NCBI RefSeq assembly: GCF_000963945.1
Contig: NZ_BAMW01000022.1
Coordinates: forward strand, 1-64,000
Length of the DNA: 64,000 bases
Direction of reading: 5' to 3'
DNA from: Acetobacter indonesiensis
GTDB lineage: Bacteria; Pseudomonadota; Alphaproteobacteria; Acetobacterales; Acetobacteraceae
The notes under the pieces are model-generated. The model was not told the DNA's origin. It made no database searches and was given only the letters and a program-made list of their open reading frames with translations. Position 1 is the first letter of the stretch, and each line of letters begins with the position of its first letter. The translations under genes and the position numbers were made by a program. Shown piece after piece: positions 9,150 through 18,108 of this stretch.

Positions 9150-10628
9150 TTATCTTTCATCTCCCCGCCATCCTTCCAACGCATGCAGGCAAAACTTCAA
9201 GACTGTCGTTGCCCGCTGCTGGGTATCCGCTTCAACATACACTCTTAATTCCGGGGCATTGCCTGATGGCCGAATGTGGACAATATCGCCCTGATCGAAG
9301 GTCATGCGTAAACCGTCTGTTTCATCTGTCTGCGTGACAGACCCGCAAAGGGCACCGAGGCCCATCTGCTCCACACTGTTTTCGATATTGCTCTTGAAAG
9401 AACAAAGCTTTTCCTGACTGACAGCAGTAGGAAGCCCCACAATCCGGTCACTCACCGTAAAACGGTGCGGCAGGTCGAGAATAATCTCCTGCACGCTTTT
9501 GTGCGCCTGTTGGGCGGCGACCAAAATGCACAGCATGGGCAAAACGGAATCCCGTGTCGGCAAAGCCCGCAGAGTGCGGCCCTTTAACGTGACATCACTG
9601 GCCAGAAGAAACCCGCCATTGGCTTCATACCCAACGGATGGTGTCTGTCCTGCATCCACAGCCGCCATCATGCCCGCCACCACAAACGGCGAGCCTATGC
9701 GCGTGCGGTAAATATGCGGGCTCAGGCCAGAACGTTCCAATGCCGTGTTGCTGCTGACCGGCGTGGTAATGGCTTTTGCGGCCAGATAGCGTGCGGCAAC
9801 AATCCCCAGCACATCCCCCCGCAACCATTCGCCTTTGCCATCTGCCAGCAATGGCCTGTCAGAATCTCCATCCGTGGTGAGGATGGCATCAAGTTGCCCG
9901 TCCTGTGCCCAGTGTCGCGCCAGCACGCAATCTTCGCTTCTGACCGCTTCTGTATCAACCGGCGTAAATTCTTCCGTGCGGCCAAGCCTGACAGCCTTTG
10001 CGCCCAAAGCCTCCACAATGGTCACCAGTGCATCCCGCCCCACGGCTGAATGTTCATAAATGCCCAAAGTCAGACCAGACAGCGCATCCGCCCCAAAGAA
10101 ATCGCGGTAGCGCGCCACATACGCCGGAATAACATTCACTGTATCAGGCAGAGATGTCGGGTGTATCAGGGTGCCGTCAGCATCAAACCATCCGTCCGGC
10201 AGCACAACGTCCTGACAGCGCATGCCAGCTTCATCAGGTTTCAGAAACTCGCCCTGTGACCGGTTGAATTTTATCCCATTGCGGTCAGCGGGAATATGGC
10301 TGCCCGTCACCATCAAAGACGGTATGCCACGGTCAAACGCATACAGACACAGGGCCGGGGTGGGAACATAACCGCAGAACACAGGCACACCCTGCATAGA
10401 CTCAATGGCGGCAACGCAGGCTTTTAGAATACGGGGTGTGCTGGGGCGTAAATCTCCGGCAACGGCAACCGGCTTTTGGGGGCTGAATTCTCCCTGCTCG
10501 GCCAGATAGCGCAGGTAGCCCACCGTATAAGCAAAACAGACCGCATCTGTCATGGCGTCAACAAGCCCGCGCGCACCGCTTGTGCCAAACGCAACGCCTG
10601 ATTGTTTCATCCACTGGTCTATTTTCAT
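9150..10628 (-). CDS. Phosphomannomutase/phosphoglucomutase family enzyme
   Basis: An alpha-D-phosphohexomutase converting hexose 6-phosphate to hexose 1-phosphate for sugar-nucleotide and polysaccharide synthesis in the cytoplasm. It has the N-terminal GTSGARG loop and the active-site serine loop TGSHIPADRNGIKF. The Mg-binding loop is TTDGDSDRP and the C-terminal phosphate-binding loop is near RPSGNAPELRVY. The ATG at 10628 starts just before the conserved domain and gives 492 residues; the upstream frame extension of 15 codons is not supported. The serine loop reads TGSH rather than the common TASH, as in some family members. It appears to be transcribed alone. Confidence 0.92.
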   Translation of the reverse strand: MKIDQWMKQSGVAFGTSGARGLVDAMTDAVCFAYTVGYLRYLAEQGEFSPQKPVAVAGDLRPSTPRILKACVAAIESMQGVPVFCGYVPTPALCLYAFDRGIPSLMVTGSHIPADRNGIKFNRSQGEFLKPDEAGMRCQDVVLPDGWFDADGTLIHPTSLPDTVNVIPAYVARYRDFFGADALSGLTLGIYEHSAVGRDALVTIVEALGAKAVRLGRTEEFTPVDTEAVRSEDCVLARHWAQDGQLDAILTTDGDSDRPLLADGKGEWLRGDVLGIVAARYLAAKAITTPVSSNTALERSGLSPHIYRTRIGSPFVVAGMMAAVDAGQTPSVGYEANGGFLLASDVTLKGRTLRALPTRDSVLPMLCILVAAQQAHKSVQEIILDLPHRFTVSDRIVGLPTAVSQEKLCSFKSNIENSVEQMGLGALCGSVTQTDETDGLRMTFDQGDIVHIRPSGNAPELRVYVEADTQQRATTVLKFCLHALEGWRGDER

Positions 10629-10734
10629 GCCGATACTCGTGATGTTGTGGCCACATTGAAGCGGAAACACCACCAGAAATCCAGAGCCCAGACCAGCGAT
10701 GCCCCCTCAACCCGCGCGAGGGGGCAGGCGCGTC

Positions 10735-11277
10735 TTAGTGCATCTGTGCGTCGTAGCTGTTCAGCTTGGTTTGTGCGTCAGTGGCCAGTTTCACCAGATC
10801 CTTGTTTTTGGAAGTGCTGATCTGGCTTTCAAGGCTGGGTTTGATGTGGGTATGGGCCAGCGTAAACTGACGCACATAGCTGCGGTCAAAACTTGCCCCG
10901 CGCAGGCGCTGCATCCGGTCAATAGTTTTCTGGTTTGCGGCAGAAGGTACCGTGGTCAGCGTGACAGAATGGGCAGCCGCCAGTTTGGCTAGTGCCTTCT
11001 GATTTTCCGTCAGGTCTTTTGCAATGGTTGCCCCCAGCACGGCAATATCGCTGCGGCCCGCATGGCTGGTTGCCAGAGTGGCAAGTGCGGTCTGTGTCAG
11101 GTCAAGCTCATTCAGCGTCTGGCTGAAGGTTGCGTCTGCAAGCGTATAGGGCGCTGCTTTTTCCAGTTCCGGTAGCGGGGGCGGCAGGGGCTGCCCGGCA
11201 GAGCACGCGCTAAGCGTTAAAACCGCACCCATAAGACTGGCAAGGGTAAAAGACCTTTGACGGAAAGAGCGTAACAT
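10735..11277 (-). CDS. DUF4142 family lipoprotein
   Basis: A predicted periplasmic lipoprotein of about 180 residues. The signal peptide ends in a lipobox (LTLSAC), then a proline-rich spacer leads into a DUF4142 four-helix domain (ADATFSQTLNELDLTQTAL, ending in DLVKLATDAQTKLNSY). DUF4142 proteins are common in alpha-proteobacteria and have a ferritin-like helical bundle, but their function is not established. The ATG at 11277 is chosen because it directly precedes the signal peptide. The upstream 51-codon extension is rich in residues unlike a mature protein. Confidence 0.85.
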   Translation of the reverse strand: MLRSFRQRSFTLASLMGAVLTLSACSAGQPLPPPLPELEKAAPYTLADATFSQTLNELDLTQTALATLATSHAGRSDIAVLGATIAKDLTENQKALAKLAAAHSVTLTTVPSAANQKTIDRMQRLRGASFDRSYVRQFTLAHTHIKPSLESQISTSKNKDLVKLATDAQTKLNSYDAQMH

Positions 11278-11602
11278 GATCAGCGCGTTGTCCTTGTTTG
11301 CAGCCTGAATGAACCTGAATAGTTGCGGTATAATAGCCAGAACGGATATGAAAACAACTCTCGGTATTTCTGTTTGGTAACGACAGGCTATGTTGATAAT
11401 ATAAAAAACAATATGACGATGATATAACAAATCAATTTATTCATTCCTTCAATGAAGTGGTGAATGTTTGTTTTTGTCCAAAAAGAAATATTTATAATTT
11501 GTTTCACACTTGCCTAAAACCGAAACAACGCAGTAGTTTGCCCCCAGTGTGCGCCGTATAATGGGCGCGTTGTCTGGTAAAGCTGTGGGGATAGTTACAT
11601 AC
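11278..11602. other. Divergent promoter region between two lipoprotein genes
   Basis: About 325 AT-rich bases separate the divergent DUF4142 lipoprotein and the next lipoprotein. Both promoters should be here. No clear operator or RNA structure was recognised. Confidence 0.45.
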
Positions 11603-12199
11603 ATGAACAGTCGTATTCTGGGGTTGCTTGCTGTTTCCTCACTGTCTTTAGGGTTAAGTGGGTGCGGATATTTTGATTCACGCGCTGCACATAAAGCCCA
11701 GGTCACCATGATTGGCATGACGTCTTACGACCTTCAGGCCTGTGCTGGCCTGCCGTCAGCCACAAAGCAGTTGAATGATACCACCCAGATTTTCGTCTAT
11801 ACAGGCACCCAGCCCCAGCCCAGCTATGGCGGTTCAACCCTGATTCCTATTGGCGATATCGCAACAACCATCGCCCAGCTTAGCGGCGGCGGCGGCACAA
11901 CGTGTTCTGCCATTATCCGGCTTGATAATGACCGCGTGTCAGATGTGCATTACACCGGCAATAATGATGAAATGATCGGCACGGATGGTATCTGCTCCAT
12001 CATCACCCGTGGCTGTGCGCGTGAGCCTGAAGGCACAATGAAACGCTCCTCCGGCGGTCTGTTCGGCCCGGTTTCTGCATTCCACCCGCCGAAAACGCCC
12101 AACCAGTCTACAACCGCAACATACTCAACGCAGGCTGGCGCGACTGAGTTGAACACCGATAAAAACTCAAAAGACTCTGTTATTATCGAACGGAAGTAA
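11603..12199 (+). CDS. Hypothetical lipoprotein
   Basis: A 198-residue protein with a signal peptide and lipobox (LGLSGCGYF), so it should be a lipid-anchored envelope protein. The mature part contains a small conserved-looking segment (VTMIGMTSYDLQACAGLPS) that resembles outer-membrane assembly lipoproteins of the SmpA/OmlA kind only in general style. A Gly-rich segment and a polar, Thr/Ser-rich C-terminus follow. The ATG at 11603 puts the signal peptide at the very N-terminus; the longer frame from 11549 does not. The gene is followed by a strong terminator. Function is unknown. Confidence 0.75.
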   Translation: MNSRILGLLAVSSLSLGLSGCGYFDSRAAHKAQVTMIGMTSYDLQACAGLPSATKQLNDTTQIFVYTGTQPQPSYGGSTLIPIGDIATTIAQLSGGGGTTCSAIIRLDNDRVSDVHYTGNNDEMIGTDGICSIITRGCAREPEGTMKRSSGGLFGPVSAFHPPKTPNQSTTATYSTQAGATELNTDKNSKDSVIIERK

Positions 12200-12238
12200 A
12201 ATGAGACCGGCATGATTCGTGGCCTGCACGATCGCAGG

Positions 12239-12267
12239 AAACGCCCCTCGTTCGGGGCGTTTTTTTG
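12239..12267 (+). terminator. Strong rho-independent terminator
   Basis: AAACGCCCC / GGGGCGTTT stem with a TCGTTC-type loop and a run of seven T. It ends the lipoprotein transcript. Confidence 0.9.
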
Positions 12268-12370
12268 TTGGGGTCTGGCGTGTCTGTATCAATCGCACAA
12301 ACGGCCAGTTACCCCGTAGCATCACGGGCCTGTCGCAACAGACCCGTGTGCCGGTAGGACGGATCCAGCC

Positions 12371-14080
12371 TTAGGCGGACAGTGTCACATCGCTCTGCGG
12401 CTGTGTTTCAGCGATGTAGGGGCCAGCGGCCAGAACATCAATTGACAAGAGCCCCATTGTCCCTTTTTGCATTTTGCCCAAAGGCAGAAGGGCATTTCCG
12501 TTTGTCCATGCAAGGTCTTCCTGACCAGCATCATACCAGCCTTCAGGCTTCTGCGCGTCCAGATGCGCCTTGATCAGTGTCAGCTTTCTGCCTGCGACCA
12601 GACGAATATCAGACACGGCGACCCCAAGCTGACGCCGGTCATCCACAAAAGGACCAATCACGTCGCTTGGCCGTGCTGCGCGTGATACAAGACGAACAGC
12701 AGTGATATCCGGCGGCAGCATAAAGCTGTAACGGGCCCCTTCATGGCGCATCGGCATGATCACCGCCCCAGATTCAGTGACCAGATGCAACTCTGGGTTG
12801 TGAACCAGCGTTGTCTTACCGTCTGCTTTGCGCGCGTTATCGACTTTGCTGGTCCGGGCCCGTATCTGCCTGAACAACCCTTCTACCACAGACCGTGCTA
12901 CACAAAGGGGTGCTGCTGCATTGTTTTCCCAGCTGCGTGGCTGTGCGCTCAGCGTGACAACCTTGCCTGTCTGGCGGAAAGCTGCCCGGTTTCCGGTGTC
13001 CAGATAGCTTTCTGTCAGCATACCATCTGCGGTTAGAACGGAATGTTCTGCTGTTTCCACATGGTAATAGTCGTAGGACAGAATGCTCTTGTCATAAAAA
13101 ATCGAAGATCCGTTTACTAACATACGGGCCGGGATAAACTTGTCTTCAAAAAACAGGCAATGTTCAGCCGTTATCAGCATATCCTTGAAAGGAACCCCGT
13201 CAGCAAGGGCATTTTTCAGGATACGAACCGGATAGCCTGCTTCATCATCTGGCAGATGGGGGCGGACAACGGCATGTGCTTTGCCAACCCAGACAAGCGG
13301 ACGCACCACGTCTTCGCCACGTTGCCAATCGAATGCCAGAACCTCGTCACCCATTTGCAGGTCTTCGACTGCTACAACACCCTGCGTTGTCAGGATCATG
13401 CTGCCAGTAAGGAAACAGGCTATTTTTTGTGGTTTAGCCTGATTGCGATCAACGCCAAGATTGTTGATCCCGTTGTTTCCATTGGCAAATGTTGCCCCGG
13501 CTTTTGTCCCATCCGTGCTTTCATAACCCTGCGTGATTGTGACAGAGCTATTGTTACCGTTGATGTTTGTACCCGACCCGCTGAGCCACGCCACAGTAAT
13601 CTTTGAATTCTGCCCAAGCGTTATTGTGCCGCCGCTAGAGGCAAATACGTAATGATAGACAGAGATATCTGTACCAGACAGGGTATAATTCCCGTGCTGG
13701 GCACCAGAAATACCGTAATCCGCAACGTCTTCTACTTTGCCGGTTACGACAAAAGGCGTGCTTCCGGTGTTCAGTGAGACATTGTTGCCACCCAAAACAA
13801 CATTTCCAACGGATACGGTTTGCGTTCCGCTGACAGTGGGGGTCAGGTTGTTAATGATGTTGCTGTTATTAAGGTAATTCTCGTCACCTGTATGTCCTGC
13901 TACATGGTAGCCGCCAGATGTCAGGGTTTGTTTATCCGTAATGATAACCGTATCAGAACTACCGGGCACATTACCGTTGGTACCCTGTGGTGTGATTACC
14001 TTGTTATTGTCAACCGATCCCCAATTTTTAGGATCGTTCCAATTTGTACCATCCGTACCCAGCCAGACATACGTCGTCAT
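12371..14080 (-). CDS. Hint-domain surface protein, copy 1
   Basis: A 569-residue protein with three parts. The N-terminal beta-rich region (about 1-215) opens with a Trp/Asn pattern (YVWLGTDGTNWNDPKNW) and is rich in Gly, Ser, Thr and Asn. A Hedgehog/intein-type Hint_2 domain (about 222-365) has its nucleophile Cys in CFLTGSMI and its block-B His in ITAEHCLF. The C-terminal region of about 200 residues is shared with the copy at 26107-28083. Hint domains can cleave or splice the chain, but bacterial Hint_2 proteins are poorly studied. The ATG at 14080 has AGGAG nine bases upstream, so the 8-codon extension is rejected. No signal peptide is evident. Likely an exported or surface protein, by inference. 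Confidence 0.85.
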   Translation of the reverse strand: MTTYVWLGTDGTNWNDPKNWGSVDNNKVITPQGTNGNVPGSSDTVIITDKQTLTSGGYHVAGHTGDENYLNNSNIINNLTPTVSGTQTVSVGNVVLGGNNVSLNTGSTPFVVTGKVEDVADYGISGAQHGNYTLSGTDISVYHYVFASSGGTITLGQNSKITVAWLSGSGTNINGNNSSVTITQGYESTDGTKAGATFANGNNGINNLGVDRNQAKPQKIACFLTGSMILTTQGVVAVEDLQMGDEVLAFDWQRGEDVVRPLVWVGKAHAVVRPHLPDDEAGYPVRILKNALADGVPFKDMLITAEHCLFFEDKFIPARMLVNGSSIFYDKSILSYDYYHVETAEHSVLTADGMLTESYLDTGNRAAFRQTGKVVTLSAQPRSWENNAAAPLCVARSVVEGLFRQIRARTSKVDNARKADGKTTLVHNPELHLVTESGAVIMPMRHEGARYSFMLPPDITAVRLVSRAARPSDVIGPFVDDRRQLGVAVSDIRLVAGRKLTLIKAHLDAQKPEGWYDAGQEDLAWTNGNALLPLGKMQKGTMGLLSIDVLAAGPYIAETQPQSDVTLSA

Positions 14081-14111
14081 TTTCCAAACTCCTGACTTGG
14101 GCAAAAAAATA

Positions 14112-14159
14112 AGTTAGTATTTTTCTAATTGATTTTACCGTCATAAGGAGTTAGTATTT
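14112..14159. repeat. Direct repeat in recombinase/Hint intergenic region
   Basis: AGTTAGTATTT occurs at 14112-14122 and 14149-14159, spaced 37 bases start to start, in the AT-rich gap between the divergent Hint and recombinase genes. It could be a regulator or recombinase binding site. Confidence 0.35.
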
Positions 14160-14272
14160 AAAGAACGATCAGGCATATGCTTGGCCGTTTCTAAATAATT
14201 ATAGCGTTTCGGGTTTGCGCAAATCAGCATTTAAGCAAGGAACTGGCGGCCTTCTGCCTCATTTAAAAGAGA

Positions 14273-14890
14273 ATGGAACGTTCTGAATTTGGCCGCAAAA
14301 TTGGGTATGCGCGTGTCAGCACAATTGGGCAAACGCTCGACACACAGCTAAAGACTCTCAAGCAATTTGGCTGTGCCCCAATCTTTCGTGAAAAAGCAAG
14401 TGGAGCCGATGCGCAAAGGACCCAATTGGTTAAGCTGCTTTCAACGCTCAAAAAAGACGATACCGTCGTCGTCACACGGATAGACAGATTAGCCCGCAGT
14501 ACATTTGATCTGTTCGCTATTATTCAGGCTATTACTCAAAAAAAGGCGCAGTTTTACTCTCTGGCAGAACCGTGGGCTGATACCACAACCAGCACGGGCC
14601 GTTTAATGCTTGCCGTTCTGGGTGGCCTTGCCGATGTCGAGCGTGATCTTATCCGAACCCGCACGGCAGAAGGGCGGGCAAGAGCGGTCGAGCAAGGAAA
14701 GCGCATGGGACGCCCCCCACGCATTACCGATGAACAGCGCAGGGCCATTGCCGCCCAACGAAAAGCCGGAGCATCCCTTAAATCCTTGGCCGAGGCATTC
14801 GGGATTAGTCAGGGAACAGTCTCCCGCATTGCAACGGGGGCAGACAGCCATAAAAACAGGAAACCCGTGCAGCCTGTACTGCCTGCATAA
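14273..14890 (+). CDS. Serine recombinase (resolvase/invertase family)
   Basis: A 205-residue small serine recombinase. The catalytic domain (about 8-145) has the nucleophile serine in YARVST and the conserved TRIDRLARS and GGLADVERDLIRTRTAEGR blocks. A C-terminal helix-turn-helix of Hin type (SLKSLAEAFGISQGTVSRIA) binds DNA. Members act as DNA invertases or transposon resolvases. No transposase, matching inverted crossover sites or cointegrate-type element is visible next to it, so its substrate is unknown. It faces away from the first Hint gene. It is unlikely to be the integrase of the prophage, which starts 14 kb away. Confidence 0.9.
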   Translation: MERSEFGRKIGYARVSTIGQTLDTQLKTLKQFGCAPIFREKASGADAQRTQLVKLLSTLKKDDTVVVTRIDRLARSTFDLFAIIQAITQKKAQFYSLAEPWADTTTSTGRLMLAVLGGLADVERDLIRTRTAEGRARAVEQGKRMGRPPRITDEQRRAIAAQRKAGASLKSLAEAFGISQGTVSRIATGADSHKNRKPVQPVLPA

Positions 14891-14900
14891 GAATGCTGCC

Positions 14901-15479
14901 TTAGCCTCGTAAATCCTGCGCCTGCATAATCCGCACGCCTTTGGCGGCTAATGCCGCACTCACGTCAGCGCAGGGTTGCAGGGCGCTTGCGCTGGCGTCT
15001 TCCACCACGCAGGTTTCAAACCCCAATACCATACCGTCCAGCGTGGTGTGGCTCACGCACACATCGTAGGCCAGACCGCACACCACAATGCGGGTAACAC
15101 CGCGTTCCTGCAAAAAGCCTTTCAGGCCAGTCGGGTTTTGGCCGTCATTGTCAAAAAAGGCTGAATAGCTATCCACGCCCTGCGCCATGCCTTTGCGCAC
15201 AATGGCGCTGACCGTATCCAGACGCAGTAGCGCCGCCAGTTCCGCCCCTTGCGTGCTCTGCACACAATGCACCGGCCACGGCCCATTCTGAAGCGGGAAG
15301 GAACAATGGTCGGCCGGGTGCCAGTCCTGCGTGGCCACAATGGCCTGAAAGGGCAGAGAGGAAAGCTGGTTGATAACGGGAATAATCCGGTCACCGTCCG
15401 CTACGGGCAGGCGTCCGTGCGGCAGAAAGTCATTCTGCACATCCACAATAATCAGGGCATCCTGTGGGCCAATCCGCAT
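14901..15479 (-). CDS. pncA: Nicotinamidase
   Basis: A cysteine hydrolase of the isochorismatase fold converting nicotinamide to nicotinate for NAD salvage in the cytoplasm. The catalytic triad is visible: Asp in IIVDVQNDF, Lys in AIVRKGM and Cys in AYDVCVSHT. Metal ligands are expected from DWHPADH. The 192-residue length is standard. The ATG at 15479 follows an AAGGAAG ribosome-binding site, so the nine-codon extension is not used. Only ten bases separate its stop from that of the convergent recombinase. Confidence 0.92.
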   Translation of the reverse strand: MRIGPQDALIIVDVQNDFLPHGRLPVADGDRIIPVINQLSSLPFQAIVATQDWHPADHCSFPLQNGPWPVHCVQSTQGAELAALLRLDTVSAIVRKGMAQGVDSYSAFFDNDGQNPTGLKGFLQERGVTRIVVCGLAYDVCVSHTTLDGMVLGFETCVVEDASASALQPCADVSAALAAKGVRIMQAQDLRG

Positions 15480-15688
15480 TGCTTCGGCTTCCTTTTCTTC
15501 CCGCACGCACCCAAAGCTAGCCGCCCCACCCGCCGAGGGAAAGAGCCCCCGCTACATGGCAGAGGGCAGGGGCTATGCTTGTGCCGATATTGCCGTTTAG
15601 GGCTGCGTGGTGTTTATGCAGGGGTGTTCACCAAGCGGCCGCACCCTTAACGGCCAAAAACAGGCACAGGAAAGACACACAGCAGACA

Positions 15689-16072
15689 ATGAAGATTCAG
15701 GGCTATAATTTCTTCTGCGATATGCCGGATGATATGCTGTATCTGCGCAAGGAAAGCCCGGACGAACGCTTTATTGAAGAAAACATGGTGTTCATTCTGC
15801 CAGACAGATTAAGGAAATTCCGTAAAAATCTGTGGCATGTGCGTAAAAATGCCGGGCCGACGCATATTTATATTCCCCTGTTCCGCGTCAAAACCATTCT
15901 GGCCAGCGACCCTGTTCCGCCCGGGTATGAAGGCCCGCTTGATGTGTTCCCGTTCTACGCCCACACATCCAAACGGCGCAGCCGGTCGCTTGATTACTAT
16001 CTGCTGTTTGTCTTCCGTGACAAAGCATCTTACGTGAAGTGCAAACTGCTGCTGAACGCAACAAACCGCTAA
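15689..16072 (+). CDS. Hypothetical protein
   Basis: A 127-residue basic protein that I do not recognise. It starts MKIQGYNFFCDMPDDMLYL and has a central IYIPLFRVKTIL strand region and an Arg-rich TSKRRSRSLDYY segment. No signal peptide or membrane helix is seen. The ATG at 15689 is preceded at a distance by AGGAAAG. The longer frame from 15575 extends over sequence of intergenic character. It is divergent from the nicotinamidase gene and 260 bases upstream of the threonine aldolase. Confidence 0.6.
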   Translation: MKIQGYNFFCDMPDDMLYLRKESPDERFIEENMVFILPDRLRKFRKNLWHVRKNAGPTHIYIPLFRVKTILASDPVPPGYEGPLDVFPFYAHTSKRRSRSLDYYLLFVFRDKASYVKCKLLLNATNR

Positions 16073-16192
16073 CACCTTGAACCGTTGGGCGGGGCTTTCG
16101 ATAAACGCCGCAGGGGCCGGGGGCCAAGACGGGGTTGTCTGCCAGTTGCAGGCGGCTGGCGCTTCTGCTACTGCACGGCGCATACATCAAGA

Positions 16193-16209
16193 GTCAGACC
16201 CGGTCTGAC
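16193..16209. promoter_or_regulatory. Near-perfect palindrome upstream of threonine aldolase
   Basis: GTCAGACC-C-GGTCTGAC has two 8-base arms around one central base, 123 bases before the aldolase start. The form fits an operator for a dimeric repressor; the regulator is not in the window. Confidence 0.5.
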
Positions 16210-16332
16210 ACCAACCTGCTTCCCTGCAAGGTGGTGCCTTCATAGAATGTGAAGGGATGTGGCCAGACCGGCAATACGGGCACCGCCACACACTCCCCCC
16301 CTGCTTCGGAACCTGTGCGAGAGTTATGACAC

Positions 16333-17367
16333 ATGAGTGTGAGTCAGCAATTCGGTAGTGATAATTATGCGGGTATCTGCCCGGAAGCATGGGACGCCAT
16401 GCAGCAGGCCAATATCGGGTCCCTGACAGCCTATGGCGAGGACGAATGGACCACCCGCGCCGCCAACGCCTTCCGCACCCTGTTTGAAACAGACTGCGAG
16501 GTCTTTTTCGCGTTTAATGGCACAGCCGCCAATTCGCTGGCGCTGGCCGCGTTGTGCCAGTCTTATAACAGCGTCATCTGTTCGTCTTACGCGCATGTTG
16601 AAACGGACGAATGTGGCGCGCCCGAATTTTTTTCCAACGGGTCCAAACTGCTGGTCGCCCGCACCGATTCCGCCAAACTGACCGCGCAGGATGTCCGGTC
16701 TCTGGCCACCTGCCGGGCGGATATTCACTACCCCAAACCCCGCGCCGTCACCATTACGCAGCCAACCGAAACGGGCGAGCTTTACAGTCTGGAAGAAATC
16801 CGCGCCCTGTCTGCCACCTGTCGGGAACTCGGGCTGCGGCTGCATATGGACGGGTCGCGTTTTGCTAATGCCTGTGCAACTCTGGGTTGTAGTCCTGCTG
16901 AAATGACGTGGCAGGCCGGGGTCGATGTCCTGTGCTTTGGCGGCACCAAAAACGGCATGGCCGTGGGTGAAGCCATCCTGTTCTTTGACCGTGCCTTGGC
17001 AGATGGATTTGATTACCGCTGCAAACAGGCGGGGCAACTCGCCTCCAAAATGCGGTTCCTGTCCGCCCCGTGGGTCGGGCTGCTGGAAAGTGGCGCATGG
17101 CTGCGTAACGGGGCCCACGCCAACGCCTGCGCCCAGCGACTGGCCGCTGCGCTACAGACTGTGCCGGGGGTAGAGCTGATGTTCCCCGTGCAGGCAAACG
17201 GCGTGTTTCTGCGGGGGCCTGAAAAGTTGTTGCCGGGCCTGCAGGATCGGGGCTGGCGTTTTTATACTTTCATTGGGGGCGGTGCCCGCTTCATGTTCGC
17301 ATGGGATTCAGACCCGGCCCGCGTGGATGAACTGGCCGCCGATATTGCAACCTGTAGCGCCGCATGA
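16333..17367 (+). CDS. Low-specificity threonine aldolase family enzyme
   Basis: A PLP enzyme of fold type I that cleaves threonine or related beta-hydroxy amino acids to glycine and an aldehyde. The PLP lysine is in CFGGTKNGM, and other conserved blocks are NIGSLTAYGED, FNGTAANSLAL and LHMDGSRFANA. The 344-residue length matches the family. The stop overlaps the next gene's start by four bases, so translation of the two is coupled. Regulation could act at the palindrome at 16193. Closely related members act on phenylserine or other substrates, so threonine is assumed. Confidence 0.9.
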   Translation: MSVSQQFGSDNYAGICPEAWDAMQQANIGSLTAYGEDEWTTRAANAFRTLFETDCEVFFAFNGTAANSLALAALCQSYNSVICSSYAHVETDECGAPEFFSNGSKLLVARTDSAKLTAQDVRSLATCRADIHYPKPRAVTITQPTETGELYSLEEIRALSATCRELGLRLHMDGSRFANACATLGCSPAEMTWQAGVDVLCFGGTKNGMAVGEAILFFDRALADGFDYRCKQAGQLASKMRFLSAPWVGLLESGAWLRNGAHANACAQRLAAALQTVPGVELMFPVQANGVFLRGPEKLLPGLQDRGWRFYTFIGGGARFMFAWDSDPARVDELAADIATCSAA

Positions 17368-18002
17368 TTTCAGACCATTTTATCGCCATTCAGCAATTTT
17401 CCATGTCAGCGTTGCCACGGCTTGATATCGTGGCAACCGGCGTGTTCGCGATATCAGGCGCGCTTCAGGCGGCGCGCGCTAAACAGAACCTTGTCACCTT
17501 CGCGTTCTTTGCCGCCATAACAGGCGTGGGCGGCGGCACCGTGCGCGACCTGCTGATTGGGGCTCCTGTTTTCTGGATGCATTCGACAACGCCGCTGGCT
17601 GTGTGCCTGCTTATGGGGCTGCTGGTCTGGTTCACACCCGCCCGCGTCTGGCCGCATCATCCTATCGACTGGTTCGACGGCATGGGTCTTGCCGCGTACG
17701 CTGTGTATGGGGCCGCCAAGGCGCAGGCTTACGGTATCCCGTGGTTGCCTGCCGCTATTATGGGGGTTGTCACCGCCTGCATGGGCGGCATCTTCCGCGA
17801 TGTTCTGGCCAACGTGCCCTCCATCGTCATCCGGCCAGAACTTTACGTCACCGCCGCCGCCCTGTCTTCGGGCAGCTATGTTCTGCTGACAGCCTGCGGC
17901 CTGCCAATGATCCCTGCCGCCAGCATCGCCTTCGCGGCGGGCTTCCTGCTTCGTGGTGCCGCAATCCGCCACGGCCTGAACCTGCCTGCCTACCGCCGAT
18001 AG
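17364..18002 (+). CDS. UPF0126/TRIC-family membrane protein
   Basis: A 212-residue inner-membrane protein with about six to seven helices and an internal duplication. The signatures AITGVGGGTVRDLLIG and VTACMGGIFRDVLANVP occur once in each half, as in trimeric intracellular cation channel-like proteins (YicG/UPF0126). Bacterial members are reported as cation channels or transporters; some are linked to glycine use. The ATGA overlap with the threonine aldolase, which makes glycine, gives mild support for a glycine-related role. An in-frame ATG 12 codons in could be the true start. Confidence 0.88.
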   Translation: MISDHFIAIQQFSMSALPRLDIVATGVFAISGALQAARAKQNLVTFAFFAAITGVGGGTVRDLLIGAPVFWMHSTTPLAVCLLMGLLVWFTPARVWPHHPIDWFDGMGLAAYAVYGAAKAQAYGIPWLPAAIMGVVTACMGGIFRDVLANVPSIVIRPELYVTAAALSSGSYVLLTACGLPMIPAASIAFAAGFLLRGAAIRHGLNLPAYRR

Positions 18003-18108
18003 TTGGTTGTTGGAAAATATTAGAATTTAACTTAATATTTTCATGATTTTCCGTTTTTGTAACAAATTTTCACGCCAGAAAAAGTGTGACAAACAGAAAG
18101 GAAAAATT

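Noticed and set aside
14105-14272. Invertible promoter for phase variation of the first Hint gene
   Set aside because: Only a short direct repeat is present; no inverted crossover sites were found on either side.
14273-14890. Serine recombinase as integrase of the prophage
   Set aside because: It is of the small resolvase/invertase type and lies 14 kb outside the phage genes, beyond several host genes.
16324-17118. Minus-strand frame of 264 codons
   Set aside because: It is antisense to the threonine aldolase; composition is that of a shadow frame.
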